Shown in pieces: positions 34,738 through 42,060 of a stretch of 64,000 nucleotides of DNA. The notes under the pieces were generated by a model, which ran no database searches, was not told the DNA's origin, and saw only the letters and a program-made list of their open reading frames with translations. Location of the stretch: the NCBI GenBank assembly GCA_958415525.1, contig CATYZE010000001.1, positions 124,001-188,000 of the forward strand. Direction: 5' to 3'. This DNA comes from an uncultured Collinsella sp. GTDB taxonomy: Bacteria; Actinomycetota; Coriobacteriia; Coriobacteriales; Coriobacteriaceae. Position 1 is the stretch's first letter. Each line of letters opens with the position of its first letter. Made by a program: the position numbers and the translations under genes.

Positions 34738-35838
34738 CTATTTGATGGCTGTCGTAACAGTGCCGCCGCCCAGGACGATGTCGCCGCGGTATATAACGAC
34801 GGCTTGGCCGGGGGCGATGGCTCGTTGCGGCTCGTCAAAGGTCAGCAACGTTTGCCCGTCTTCGCCGCGCGTAAGGGTCGCTGCCTGGTCTTTCTGACGG
34901 TAGCGGTACTTGGCGCCCACGCGAATGCCGCCGGCATCGAGCTCTGCCTCCATGCGGTCGGCAGGGGCGCTCCAAATCCAGTCGTTGGCCGTGAGCGCCG
35001 TGGCCGTCAGGTCCTCTGCCTCGCCCAGATGCACGGTGTTGTTGACGGCGTCGACACCCGTTACGTACACGGGATGCGCCATCGCGACGCCCAAGCCCTT
35101 ACGCTGGCCGATGGTGTAGCGCAGCGCGCCGTTGTGGCGCCCAACCACGCTGCCGTCGCGCCATACGATGTTGCCCGGTGCAGCGGCATGTCCGCAGCGG
35201 CGCTCGATATAGCCCGCGTAGTCGCCGTCTGGAATAAAGCAGATGTCCTCGCTTTCGGCCTTCTTGGCGTTAACAAAGCCCTGCTCGGTGGCTATGCGGC
35301 GCACGTCGCGCTCTTTGTCTAGGCCTGCCAGCGGAAAGATCGTGTGCGCCAGGCGCTCCTGCGTGAGCGAATACAAAAAGTAACTCTGGTCCTTTTTGGG
35401 GTCCTCGCCGCGATGCAGCTGCCAGGTGCCGTCGGGCGCCTGGCTCGTTTTGGCATAGTGGCCTGTGGCGATGTAGTCGCAGCCCATATCCAGCGCCGCA
35501 TCCAGCAACGCGCCAAACTTAATATGGCGGTTGCAGATGATGCACGGATTGGGCGTCAGCCCCTCCTGGTAGGCGTTCATAAAACGCTCGACAACGTTGC
35601 GGTCGAAGGTTTGCTGCAAGTCGAGCACGTGATGGGGTATCCCCAGGCGCTCGGCGACGGCCTTTGCATCGGCGATGTCGCGGTCGACCTTACTCATGCC
35701 CGTGGTGGGATCGGGCGCGGGGCAGGTGAGGCGCATGGTGGCACCGACACATTCGTAACCCTGACTTTTGAGCAGATACGCGGTCACGCTGGAATCGACG
35801 CCGCCGCTCATGGCGACGAGCACGCGCTTGTTGTGCAT
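34738..35838 (-). CDS. mnmA: tRNA-specific 2-thiouridylase
   Basis: 366 residues. The PP-loop SGGVDSS (11-17) activates U34 of tRNA(Lys/Glu/Gln) with ATP. The catalytic cysteines are Cys102 (CIICNRHIKFG) and Cys200 (EDICFIP), as in E. coli MnmA. It takes sulfur from a cysteine desulfurase relay. ATG 35838 with AAGGAG upstream. It follows cysK on the same strand, past a terminator, which leaves only about 28 nt for its own promoter unless read-through feeds it. It converges with the HTH-HipA-like gene. Confidence 0.95.
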   Translation of the reverse strand: MHNKRVLVAMSGGVDSSVTAYLLKSQGYECVGATMRLTCPAPDPTTGMSKVDRDIADAKAVAERLGIPHHVLDLQQTFDRNVVERFMNAYQEGLTPNPCIICNRHIKFGALLDAALDMGCDYIATGHYAKTSQAPDGTWQLHRGEDPKKDQSYFLYSLTQERLAHTIFPLAGLDKERDVRRIATEQGFVNAKKAESEDICFIPDGDYAGYIERRCGHAAAPGNIVWRDGSVVGRHNGALRYTIGQRKGLGVAMAHPVYVTGVDAVNNTVHLGEAEDLTATALTANDWIWSAPADRMEAELDAGGIRVGAKYRYRQKDQAATLTRGEDGQTLLTFDEPQRAIAPGQAVVIYRGDIVLGGGTVTTAIK

Positions 35839-35866
35839 GGGGAGGTTCTCCTTGGTGGCATGTGGC

Positions 35867-35906
35867 CAAAAAAGAAAAGCGGCGCGGGAGGCTGGTTCCG
35901 CGCCGC
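35867..35906 (-). terminator. Terminator of cysK, just ahead of mnmA
   Basis: Read leftward, GCGGCGCGG (35906-35898) pairs with CCGCGCCGC (35887-35879) and is followed by TTTTCTTTTTT (35878-35867). It ends 28 nt before the mnmA start, so partial read-through may supply mnmA. Confidence 0.9.
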
Positions 35907-36018
35907 AGACATTGTAGCAAGTTCGGGCGTCCTGTGGGACACCCTGTTGGGATGAGCTCAGGCTGCCAGAAGAGAGGGGAGACCGGCGTGCCTTGGACTC
36001 GTTCTAAGAACGAGAGCT

Positions 36019-36957
36019 CTAGTCCTGGAAGAGTGCCGTGGACAGGTAGCGCTCGCCGGTGTCGGCGAGCAGCGCCACGATGGTCTTGCCCTCGTTCTCG
36101 GGGCGCTTGGCCAGCTGCAGTGCGGCCCACACGGCGGCGCCGGACGAAATGCCCACGAGCACGCCCTCCTTGTGGCCCACGGCGCGGCCGGTGGCAAAGG
36201 CGTCGTCGTTCTCGACGGGGATGATCTCGTCGTAGACCTGGGTATCGAGGACGTCGGGCACAAAGCCGGCACCGATACCCTGGATCTTGTGCGGGCCGGC
36301 CTGGCCCTTGGAGAGCACCGGGGAGGTGGCGGGCTCGACGGCGACGACCTGAATCTCGGGGTTTTGCTCCTTGAGGAACTCGCCCACGCCGGTCACGGTG
36401 CCGCCGGTGCCGACGCCGGCGACGAAGATGTCGACCTTGCCGTCGGTGTCGTCCCAGATCTCGGGGCCGGTCGTGGCCTTGTGAATGGCCGGGTTCGCGG
36501 GGTTCACAAACTGGCCGGCGATGATGCTGTTGGGAGTCTCCTTCTGCAGCTCCTCGGCCTTGGCGATAGCGCCCTTCATGCCTTTGGAGCCGTCGGTGAG
36601 CACGAGCTGCGCACCGTATGCCTGCATCAGCTTGCGGCGCTCGACGGACATGGTCTCGGGCATGGTGATGATCACCTTGTAGCCGCGGGCCGCCGCCACC
36701 GAGGCGATGCCGACGCCGGTGTTGCCGCTCGTGGGCTCGATGATGGTGTAGTCGCCGCCACGCACGAGCTTGCCGGCCTTCTCGGCCTCGTCAATCATGT
36801 TCTTGGCGACGCGGTCTTTAACGGACCCGGCGGGATTGAAGTATTCCAACTTGACGAGCACGCGGGCCTTGAGGTCCTCGTCGGCCTCAAAGTGGGTGAG
36901 CTCCAGGAGCGGGGTGTGGCCGATAAGCTGATCGATGGACGTGTAAACCTTGCTCAT
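36019..36957 (-). CDS. cysK: Cysteine synthase A
   Basis: 312 residues. The PLP lysine is Lys47 in NPAGSVKDR, the substrate loop is TSGNTG (76-81), and GVGTGGTVTG plus GISSGAA bind the cofactor phosphate and ring. It makes cysteine from O-acetylserine and sulfide. GGAGG lies 6 nt ahead of ATG 36957. It is divergent from an Rrf2-family regulator gene, with a palindromic operator-like site in the shared gap, so Rrf2 control of cysteine synthesis is likely, as for CymR. Confidence 0.95.
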   Translation of the reverse strand: MSKVYTSIDQLIGHTPLLELTHFEADEDLKARVLVKLEYFNPAGSVKDRVAKNMIDEAEKAGKLVRGGDYTIIEPTSGNTGVGIASVAAARGYKVIITMPETMSVERRKLMQAYGAQLVLTDGSKGMKGAIAKAEELQKETPNSIIAGQFVNPANPAIHKATTGPEIWDDTDGKVDIFVAGVGTGGTVTGVGEFLKEQNPEIQVVAVEPATSPVLSKGQAGPHKIQGIGAGFVPDVLDTQVYDEIIPVENDDAFATGRAVGHKEGVLVGISSGAAVWAALQLAKRPENEGKTIVALLADTGERYLSTALFQD

Positions 36958-37030
36958 GATGAACCTCCAAAGTGTTCAAATGACTGGATGCCGTGTGGTT
37001 TTACGGTGTGTGTAGCAGCGAAACCCACAA

Positions 37031-37043
37031 ACCTTATAGGTTG
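37031..37043. promoter_or_regulatory. Palindrome over the probable cysK -10 region (Rrf2 operator candidate)
   Basis: AACCT-tat-AGGTT is a perfect dyad; on the minus strand it holds TATAAG, a likely -10 for cysK. A second dyad, TAGTAG/CTACTA, lies at 37067-37088. Either could be bound by the divergently encoded Rrf2 protein. Confidence 0.4.
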
Positions 37044-37146
37044 TTCGTTTTGCTGTTGGGAAGCATAGTAGACACTAAAGCCTACTAATGCAATAGGAAA
37101 AAGATATTTATTGCAAGATGATTAACACGCTGGACTGGAATGGGAG

Positions 37147-37174
37147 TTTTCAAAACCAGTTTTTCGGCTAGAAT
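37147..37174 (+). promoter_or_regulatory. Probable promoter of the Rrf2 regulator gene
   Basis: -35-like TTTTCA (37147-37152), 16-nt spacer, -10-like TAGAAT (37169-37174), 36 nt ahead of the start codon. Confidence 0.4.
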
Positions 37175-37209
37175 TGCTTCGAACAAAAGACCGAAAGGCA
37201 GCACTATAT

Positions 37210-37638
37210 ATGTTGGTTTCTACGAAGGGCAGATATGCCCTGCGCGTTATGGTCGACCTGGCCGAGCACCAGGCGGCCGGTCGCATCCCGCTTAAAGAGA
37301 TTGCGGCACGTCAGGGTATTTCGGAGAAGTACCTCGAGAATATTCTGGCGACGCTCGTGCGCGCCAATATGCTCTCGGGCATGCGCGGCAAGGGCGGCGG
37401 CTATGTGCTCACACGCCCGCCCGAGCAGTACACGGTGGGCGAGATCTTGCGCCTGACCGAGGGCAGCCTGGCGCCGGTCGCCTGTCTGGATGGCGACTGC
37501 AAGGGTTGCTCGCGATCTGATGAGTGCCCCACGCTCGACGTGTGGAAGAACCTGGACAAGCTCATCAACGACTACCTCGATGGCGTGACGCTCGATGCGC
37601 TCGTCGCCCCCAACGACGGCTACGACTACGTAATCTAG
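37210..37638 (+). CDS. Rrf2-family transcriptional regulator with Fe-S-type cysteines
   Basis: 142 residues. Winged-helix N-terminus (STKGRYALRVMVDLAEH; GISEKYLENILATL as recognition helix; KGGGYVLTRP wing). Four cysteines lie at 92, 97, 100 and 106 (CLDGDCKGC, DEC), placed like the [2Fe-2S] ligands of IscR, so it may sense iron-sulfur status; CymR-type members lack them. It is divergent from cysK. ATG 37210 has AAAGG upstream; the 37174 frame start has none. The function as a sulfur or Fe-S regulator is inferred from context. Confidence 0.85.
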   Translation: MLVSTKGRYALRVMVDLAEHQAAGRIPLKEIAARQGISEKYLENILATLVRANMLSGMRGKGGGYVLTRPPEQYTVGEILRLTEGSLAPVACLDGDCKGCSRSDECPTLDVWKNLDKLINDYLDGVTLDALVAPNDGYDYVI

Positions 37639-37675
37639 CCCCACCTGCCATGTGGGGACAGGGTGGAAATGGCAG
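37639..37675 (+). repeat. G-rich-core stem-loop after the Rrf2 gene
   Basis: CTGCCA (37645-37650) pairs with TGGCAG (37670-37675) around GGGGACAGGG; a competing stem CCCCAC/GTGGGG lies at 37639-37657. It begins right at the stop codon. Confidence 0.5.
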
Positions 37676-37702
37676 ATTCTCTCGCCCTCTGAGACTTGGC
37701 AA

Positions 37703-37746
37703 ATAAGAAGGCCGCCCATTTTTTGCGATGGGCGGCCTTCGTTTTG
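37703..37746. terminator. Bidirectional terminator between Rrf2 and the small membrane protein
   Basis: GAAGGCCGCCCA (37707-37718) pairs with TGGGCGGCCTTC (37729-37740). T-rich tails occur on both strands (GTTTTGG rightward, TTATTTG leftward), serving the convergent genes. Confidence 0.85.
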
Positions 37747-37780
37747 GGCTGTTGAGACGGGCGCGGCCGGAATGGCCGTT

Positions 37781-38146
37781 TTAGCCCTCGGCGATGCTGT
37801 CGAGGATGCTGCGCATGATGGATACCAGGATGCTGCCCATAAAGGCCGATCCAAAGCTGGCGATGGAGATACCCGCGCCCAGCAGATTGACCGACAGGTA
37901 GCTGGCCAGCTCGAGCATAAAGCTGTTGACTACGAGCTGAAAAATACCCAGCGTAATGATCGTGAGTGGCAGCGAGATGACCGTCAGGAACGGCTTGACG
38001 AGCGAATCGACGATGTTCAGGAACAGTCCCACGAAGGCGAAACAGACCCAGGCCTCGGCAAAACCGAAGGGCTGAATGCCGGGGACGAGAAACGTTGCGA
38101 TCGCGATGGCGATTGAGGTAAAGAGCCAGTTAAGCATAAAGCGCAT
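37781..38146 (-). CDS. Phage-holin-4-like small membrane protein
   Basis: 121 residues with four hydrophobic helices (about 8-25, 30-52, 56-80, 88-112) and polar turns. The pattern GLFLNIVDSLVKPFLTVISLPLTIITLGIFQLV, read in pieces, is the hallmark of the YvlD/holin-4 superfamily of small membrane proteins, whose function is unknown and usually not phage-related. AAAGGA precedes ATG 38146. Monocistronic. Confidence 0.8.
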   Translation of the reverse strand: MRFMLNWLFTSIAIAIATFLVPGIQPFGFAEAWVCFAFVGLFLNIVDSLVKPFLTVISLPLTIITLGIFQLVVNSFMLELASYLSVNLLGAGISIASFGSAFMGSILVSIMRSILDSIAEG

Positions 38147-38334
38147 GGTGTGAATCCTTTCTTGCGCAGGGTGCGTTGGTGTCGCGTGAAGCGGTTTGCT
38201 GCGGCAGCTTGGACGGCTGCGCGGGTGTGCCGCCTTGTTCGGCCGCCCATTGTCTCAGATATTCGTGGAGCTTACGTGCGCATTCGGTTTCAAAACGGCG
38301 TTCGTCCTGAAAAACGCGCCGCTGGCAGAGAGTC

Positions 38335-38365
38335 TTGTCGCTTTAGTTTGGTGGTGTGCTACACT
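38335..38365 (+). promoter_or_regulatory. Probable promoter of the TrpR-like gene
   Basis: -35-like TTGTCG (38335-38340) and extended -10 TGCTACACT ending at 38365. The rest of the 38147-38470 gap holds a short CGGGC/GCCCG hairpin near 38409-38425 and nothing else I can support. Confidence 0.4.
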
Positions 38366-38470
38366 GCTACGGGCAAAAGCCACAGGCGTTGCCCTATTGC
38401 ATAGAACGGGCGAACGATGCCCGATGTCAGTATCAACTTCGATGCCTTTTGGCGGGTTTGGCGGTGATCG

Positions 38471-38770
38471 ATGAATATCGAGAACATGTTTGACAAGCCT
38501 GATGTCAAGCAGCTGGTCCACGCATTTAGTCTTTTGGATGACGAGAAAGATATCCAAGCGTTTTTGACCGATATCTGTACGCCGCGCGAGATTTGCGATC
38601 TATCGCAGCGTCTGCAGGTCGCGCGTTATTTGGATGAGGGCGAGCCCTATGTTGAGGTTCAGGCCCGCACCGGCGCTTCGTCCACCACGGTGAGCCGCGT
38701 TTCCAAGGCGCTCAACGGCGAGTACGGCGGTTATCGCAAGATCCTCATCAAGCTGGAGGATGGCGAGTAG
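38471..38770 (+). CDS. YerC/YecD-type TrpR-like DNA-binding protein
   Basis: 99 residues. Helical TrpR-fold repressor: LTDICTPREICDLSQRLQVARYL forms the first part and the HTH is in GASSTTVSRVSKALN. These small regulators lack the tryptophan pocket of TrpR and their targets are unknown. The ribosome-binding site is weak (GGCGGTGAT). Own terminator follows, so monocistronic. Confidence 0.85.
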   Translation: MNIENMFDKPDVKQLVHAFSLLDDEKDIQAFLTDICTPREICDLSQRLQVARYLDEGEPYVEVQARTGASSTTVSRVSKALNGEYGGYRKILIKLEDGE

Positions 38771-38796
38771 GCCAGCGACAAAAACGAATTGCACAG

Positions 38797-38824
38797 AACC
38801 GTCCCTCCGGGGGCGGTTTTTTGG
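38797..38824 (+). terminator. Terminator after the TrpR-like gene
   Basis: AACCGTCCC (38798-38806) pairs with GGGGCGGTT (38810-38818, one G-U), followed by TTTT. Confidence 0.9.
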
Positions 38825-38898
38825 TGTGGGGCCATGTTGTCCGCGTGGGCGGGTAGGATGGATACATTGAATATTGCGAACGGTTTGAGTGGAGGACC

Positions 38899-41800
38899 AT
38901 GCCTGTTCGAATCTATACCACCAATGCTGGCGCGGACTTGAGCGATGCCGAGGCCGCGCTGCTTGCCGACCTGGTTGCCCGCCACGGGCGCGCCGTGTTG
39001 CTGGCGCCTACGTTTGCCGAGCTTGATCTGTGCCGTCACGATGCGGCGATGGCTGGCGTCTCGCTGGGCGTAGACTACAAGACCCCTTCGTCGTGGCTTC
39101 GCTCGCTGTGGGAGCTTATGGGCGATGGTCGCAGCTTCGTCGACAACCTGCAGCGTCAGATGCTGTTCTCGGATATGGTTGCCCGTCGCGACGATGCCGA
39201 CCTGCAGCCGCTTTCGCGCAGCCAGGGCACGGTGCGCATGCTCGCACGCATGGCCCGCGATGTGCTTCCGGGCGCGGTGGGAACGGGTGCCGAGCGCCGC
39301 TGCGACAGCGTTTGCCAGCCCGAGCCCAAAAGCGACGCCGAGGCTCGTGTGTTTGAGCTTTTGCGTGCCTATGCGAGCGGCTTGGACCGCCGAGATATGG
39401 TCGAGCCCTGCGAGGCGGCCGACATGATGGCCGGCGCCTTGGCCGACAATCTGCCAACCTGCGCCCGCGCGGTGTTCGTGCGCGGCGTCACGTCGTTTGC
39501 ACATGGTCTGCTTGGGTTGCTGTCTGCCGTGGCGAATGGCGGGGGAGAGGTCGTCGTGCTGCTCGCCCGCGAGCAGGCGGCAATGCGCGAGGAGCTTGCT
39601 GCGGCCTTTGATGCCCGCGGCGTGCTGTTTGAGGTCGCGCCGCTGGGGGAGGATGCTGCTGCGTCTAAGCCCGCCGCCCAGCCTGCCTTTATAGAGGTGG
39701 CCGGTCCCCATGCCCGCGCCTATGCCTATGCGAATGCTATTGATAAGTTGGTAAAGGCGCGCGAGGGCGCCGCACCGCGCGAAGGCGCTACAACACTCGC
39801 CGATCCTGCGCGCGTGCTCGTGGTGTCCGCTCAGGCACCCCAGTTGTTCGGCGAGCTTACCGCACGTTTGGCGGCGCGCCACATTGCGGCCGAGACAACC
39901 GAGTTCACGGCGTTTTCCCAATCCATCGCGGGCGGGCAGTTCACGGCACTTGCCAACCTGATCGAGCACATGAAGGCCGCCGATGAGGGCAGTGCCTCCA
40001 AGACCGAGTGGTGGCCCGCCCCGGAGCTTACCGACTGGATCTACAGCCCGCTTTCGGGCGCCGATGCCGCCAGCGCGCGAACCTTCGATAAGAACATGCG
40101 CCTGTCGCGCAGCAAGACCACCGCGGGCGTGAAGAGCCTGCTACAGAGCGTGCAGGGCCAGGTGAGGGGTGCGCGCAAGGCGGCCAGCGACCAGAACTGG
40201 TTTAAGAACGTGCCGTGCGTGGTCTCGGATGTGTTCCAGGCGCTATGGCGTGACAAGCCCGTGACGGCGCTCAAGGCCATGCTCGCGGTTGCCGAGGCGC
40301 TGCCCGATCGCGCGTTTGGCGGTCTCGACGGTCAGGCCCGTCGCCAGGCCGAGATGGCCCTGCTGCGCCATGCCATCGACATCCTTATGAACGACGCCCG
40401 CGCGCTCGATGTGTCGCAGGCGGCGACCGTGCCCGTGCTCGATGGCGTCCGCACCAAGGTGGATAAGCGCAGTACCGCTTACGATTACGAGACCTACGAG
40501 GTCGACCGCATACCGCGCGCCCAGGTGCGCTTTGTGTCGCTTGCCGATGCGGCAGCGCTGCGTCCCAACAGCTACGATGCGGTGCTGTTTGCCGATGTCG
40601 ACCTGGACAGCTATCCGCTCTCGCATGAGGAGGGCCCGTTGGCCACGTTGACGGAAGAGTTGGGTCGCGACGGCGTGACGCTTGAACCCGCGGCCCTGCT
40701 GCGCGTGCGTTTTGGCCGCGCGATGCAAGCGGCACGCGGCCCCGTTGTGCTTGCCCGCGTGACCCACGATCGCCAGGCGCGCGAGTGCTATCCGGCGGCC
40801 GTGTGGACTGAGTTGCGGGCGCGCGCCAAGGCCGCTGACGACGCCGAGGCCGCTGGCGCCGCCAAAGCTGCTGGCACCGACAAGGCCGCTGACGCCGACA
40901 AGGTCACCGGCGCTGCCAAGGCCACGTGCGTGGGCGAGGGCGATATCGTAAGGGACTTCGACCCCGCCGCCGGCGAAGGGCTCGAGCGCAAGCGGGTCGC
41001 GTGCGAGGCCCCTCAGCATCTGAGTGCCGAGGCCGTGCCGTACCTGGTCCTGCGCCGTCGCGACGGCGAGGGCGAGGATGCGCCGCTCGTGCCGCGCTTG
41101 ACGTCCGCATCGCAGATCGAGGCGTACTCGACGTGTCCGCTGTGCTGGTTCGTGTCGTATCGCGTCAAGCCCCAGTCCATCGACGCGGGCTTTGGCAACA
41201 TGGAGAAGGGCAACTTTGTCCACGATGTGCTGGAACATCTGCATGCCCGCCTGCCCCAGGAGGGCATGGAACGCGTGACGCCCATGAACCTTCCGCGCGC
41301 ACAGGAGCTGCTGCGCGAGGTCTTCGACGAGACCCTGACCGAGCACGCCGGCAAGCGCGGTACCGAGGGCCCGCTCGTGCCGCTCTCTCCGGTGGAGGAG
41401 CGCCAGGTGGCCGAGATCTTGCCGCAGCTGGAGGGCGTGCTCGCCTATGAAGCCGAGGCGCTGACTCCTTTTGCTCCGCGCTACCTGGAGTTTGCCTTTA
41501 ACGATCTTAAAGTTGAGTATGCCGGCTGGCCGCTCGGCGGGCGCATCGACCGCGTGGACGTGGATGCCGAGAACCGTGCCGTGGTGATCGACTACAAGCA
41601 TCGTTCGGGCGTCGAGGAATATAAGCTCGCCGACCCCACGGTGTTCGATGAGAAGACGGGCGCGGTGCCCGCCGACGACCCGCGTTGGCTGCCGCCTCAT
41701 ACCCAAACGCTCATCTACGCGCAGGCCATGCGCCGGGCGCTGGATTTGGACACCCGCGCGGCGCTCTACTTTTCGACCAAGGGCGGCAAGCCCGCGCTGC

Positions 41801-42057
41801 GCGGCGCTGCGAGCGCGGAGCTGCTCGAGGAGGAGCGCGGCGACGGTCGCATTCCGGGCCTTAAGAAAGGCTTCCCGGGCGAGGGTGGCAACATGGACTT
41901 CGACACCCTGCTCGACCGCGTGGAGGCCGGAATTGCCGAGCGCCTGCGCGAGCTCGAGGCGGGCGTCGTGGCTGCCGTTGATCCGACATCGGCGCAGGCC
42001 GCGCACGCGCGCTGTTCGTATAACCACGAAGGAACGTTTGTAAGGAGGGACGTGTAG
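38899..42057 (+). CDS. addB: AddB-like PD-(D/E)XK nuclease / inactive helicase subunit
   Basis: 1052 residues. The N-terminal region is a degenerate UvrD-like helicase without Walker A; the C-terminal 250 residues are a RecB-type nuclease with GGRIDRVD and the catalytic VVIDYKHRSG (Asp, Lys). Directly followed after 3 nt by addA, giving the AddAB double-strand-break resection complex. The cysteines are YSTCPLC before the nuclease and a single ARCSYNHEG at the C-terminus, fewer than the four Fe-S ligands of typical AddB. An Ala/Lys/Asp-rich insert occurs at about residues 640-676. GGAGG is 3-4 nt ahead of ATG 38899. Confidence 0.85.
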   Translation: MPVRIYTTNAGADLSDAEAALLADLVARHGRAVLLAPTFAELDLCRHDAAMAGVSLGVDYKTPSSWLRSLWELMGDGRSFVDNLQRQMLFSDMVARRDDADLQPLSRSQGTVRMLARMARDVLPGAVGTGAERRCDSVCQPEPKSDAEARVFELLRAYASGLDRRDMVEPCEAADMMAGALADNLPTCARAVFVRGVTSFAHGLLGLLSAVANGGGEVVVLLAREQAAMREELAAAFDARGVLFEVAPLGEDAAASKPAAQPAFIEVAGPHARAYAYANAIDKLVKAREGAAPREGATTLADPARVLVVSAQAPQLFGELTARLAARHIAAETTEFTAFSQSIAGGQFTALANLIEHMKAADEGSASKTEWWPAPELTDWIYSPLSGADAASARTFDKNMRLSRSKTTAGVKSLLQSVQGQVRGARKAASDQNWFKNVPCVVSDVFQALWRDKPVTALKAMLAVAEALPDRAFGGLDGQARRQAEMALLRHAIDILMNDARALDVSQAATVPVLDGVRTKVDKRSTAYDYETYEVDRIPRAQVRFVSLADAAALRPNSYDAVLFADVDLDSYPLSHEEGPLATLTEELGRDGVTLEPAALLRVRFGRAMQAARGPVVLARVTHDRQARECYPAAVWTELRARAKAADDAEAAGAAKAAGTDKAADADKVTGAAKATCVGEGDIVRDFDPAAGEGLERKRVACEAPQHLSAEAVPYLVLRRRDGEGEDAPLVPRLTSASQIEAYSTCPLCWFVSYRVKPQSIDAGFGNMEKGNFVHDVLEHLHARLPQEGMERVTPMNLPRAQELLREVFDETLTEHAGKRGTEGPLVPLSPVEERQVAEILPQLEGVLAYEAEALTPFAPRYLEFAFNDLKVEYAGWPLGGRIDRVDVDAENRAVVIDYKHRSGVEEYKLADPTVFDEKTGAVPADDPRWLPPHTQTLIYAQAMRRALDLDTRAALYFSTKGGKPALRGAASAELLEEERGDGRIPGLKKGFPGEGGNMDFDTLLDRVEAGIAERLRELEAGVVAAVDPTSAQAAHARCSYNHEGTFVRRDV

Positions 42058-42060
42058 ACC

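Noticed and set aside
37781..38146. Prophage remnant because of the holin-like gene
   Set aside because: The holin-4/YvlD family is common in non-phage contexts, and no other phage gene is nearby.
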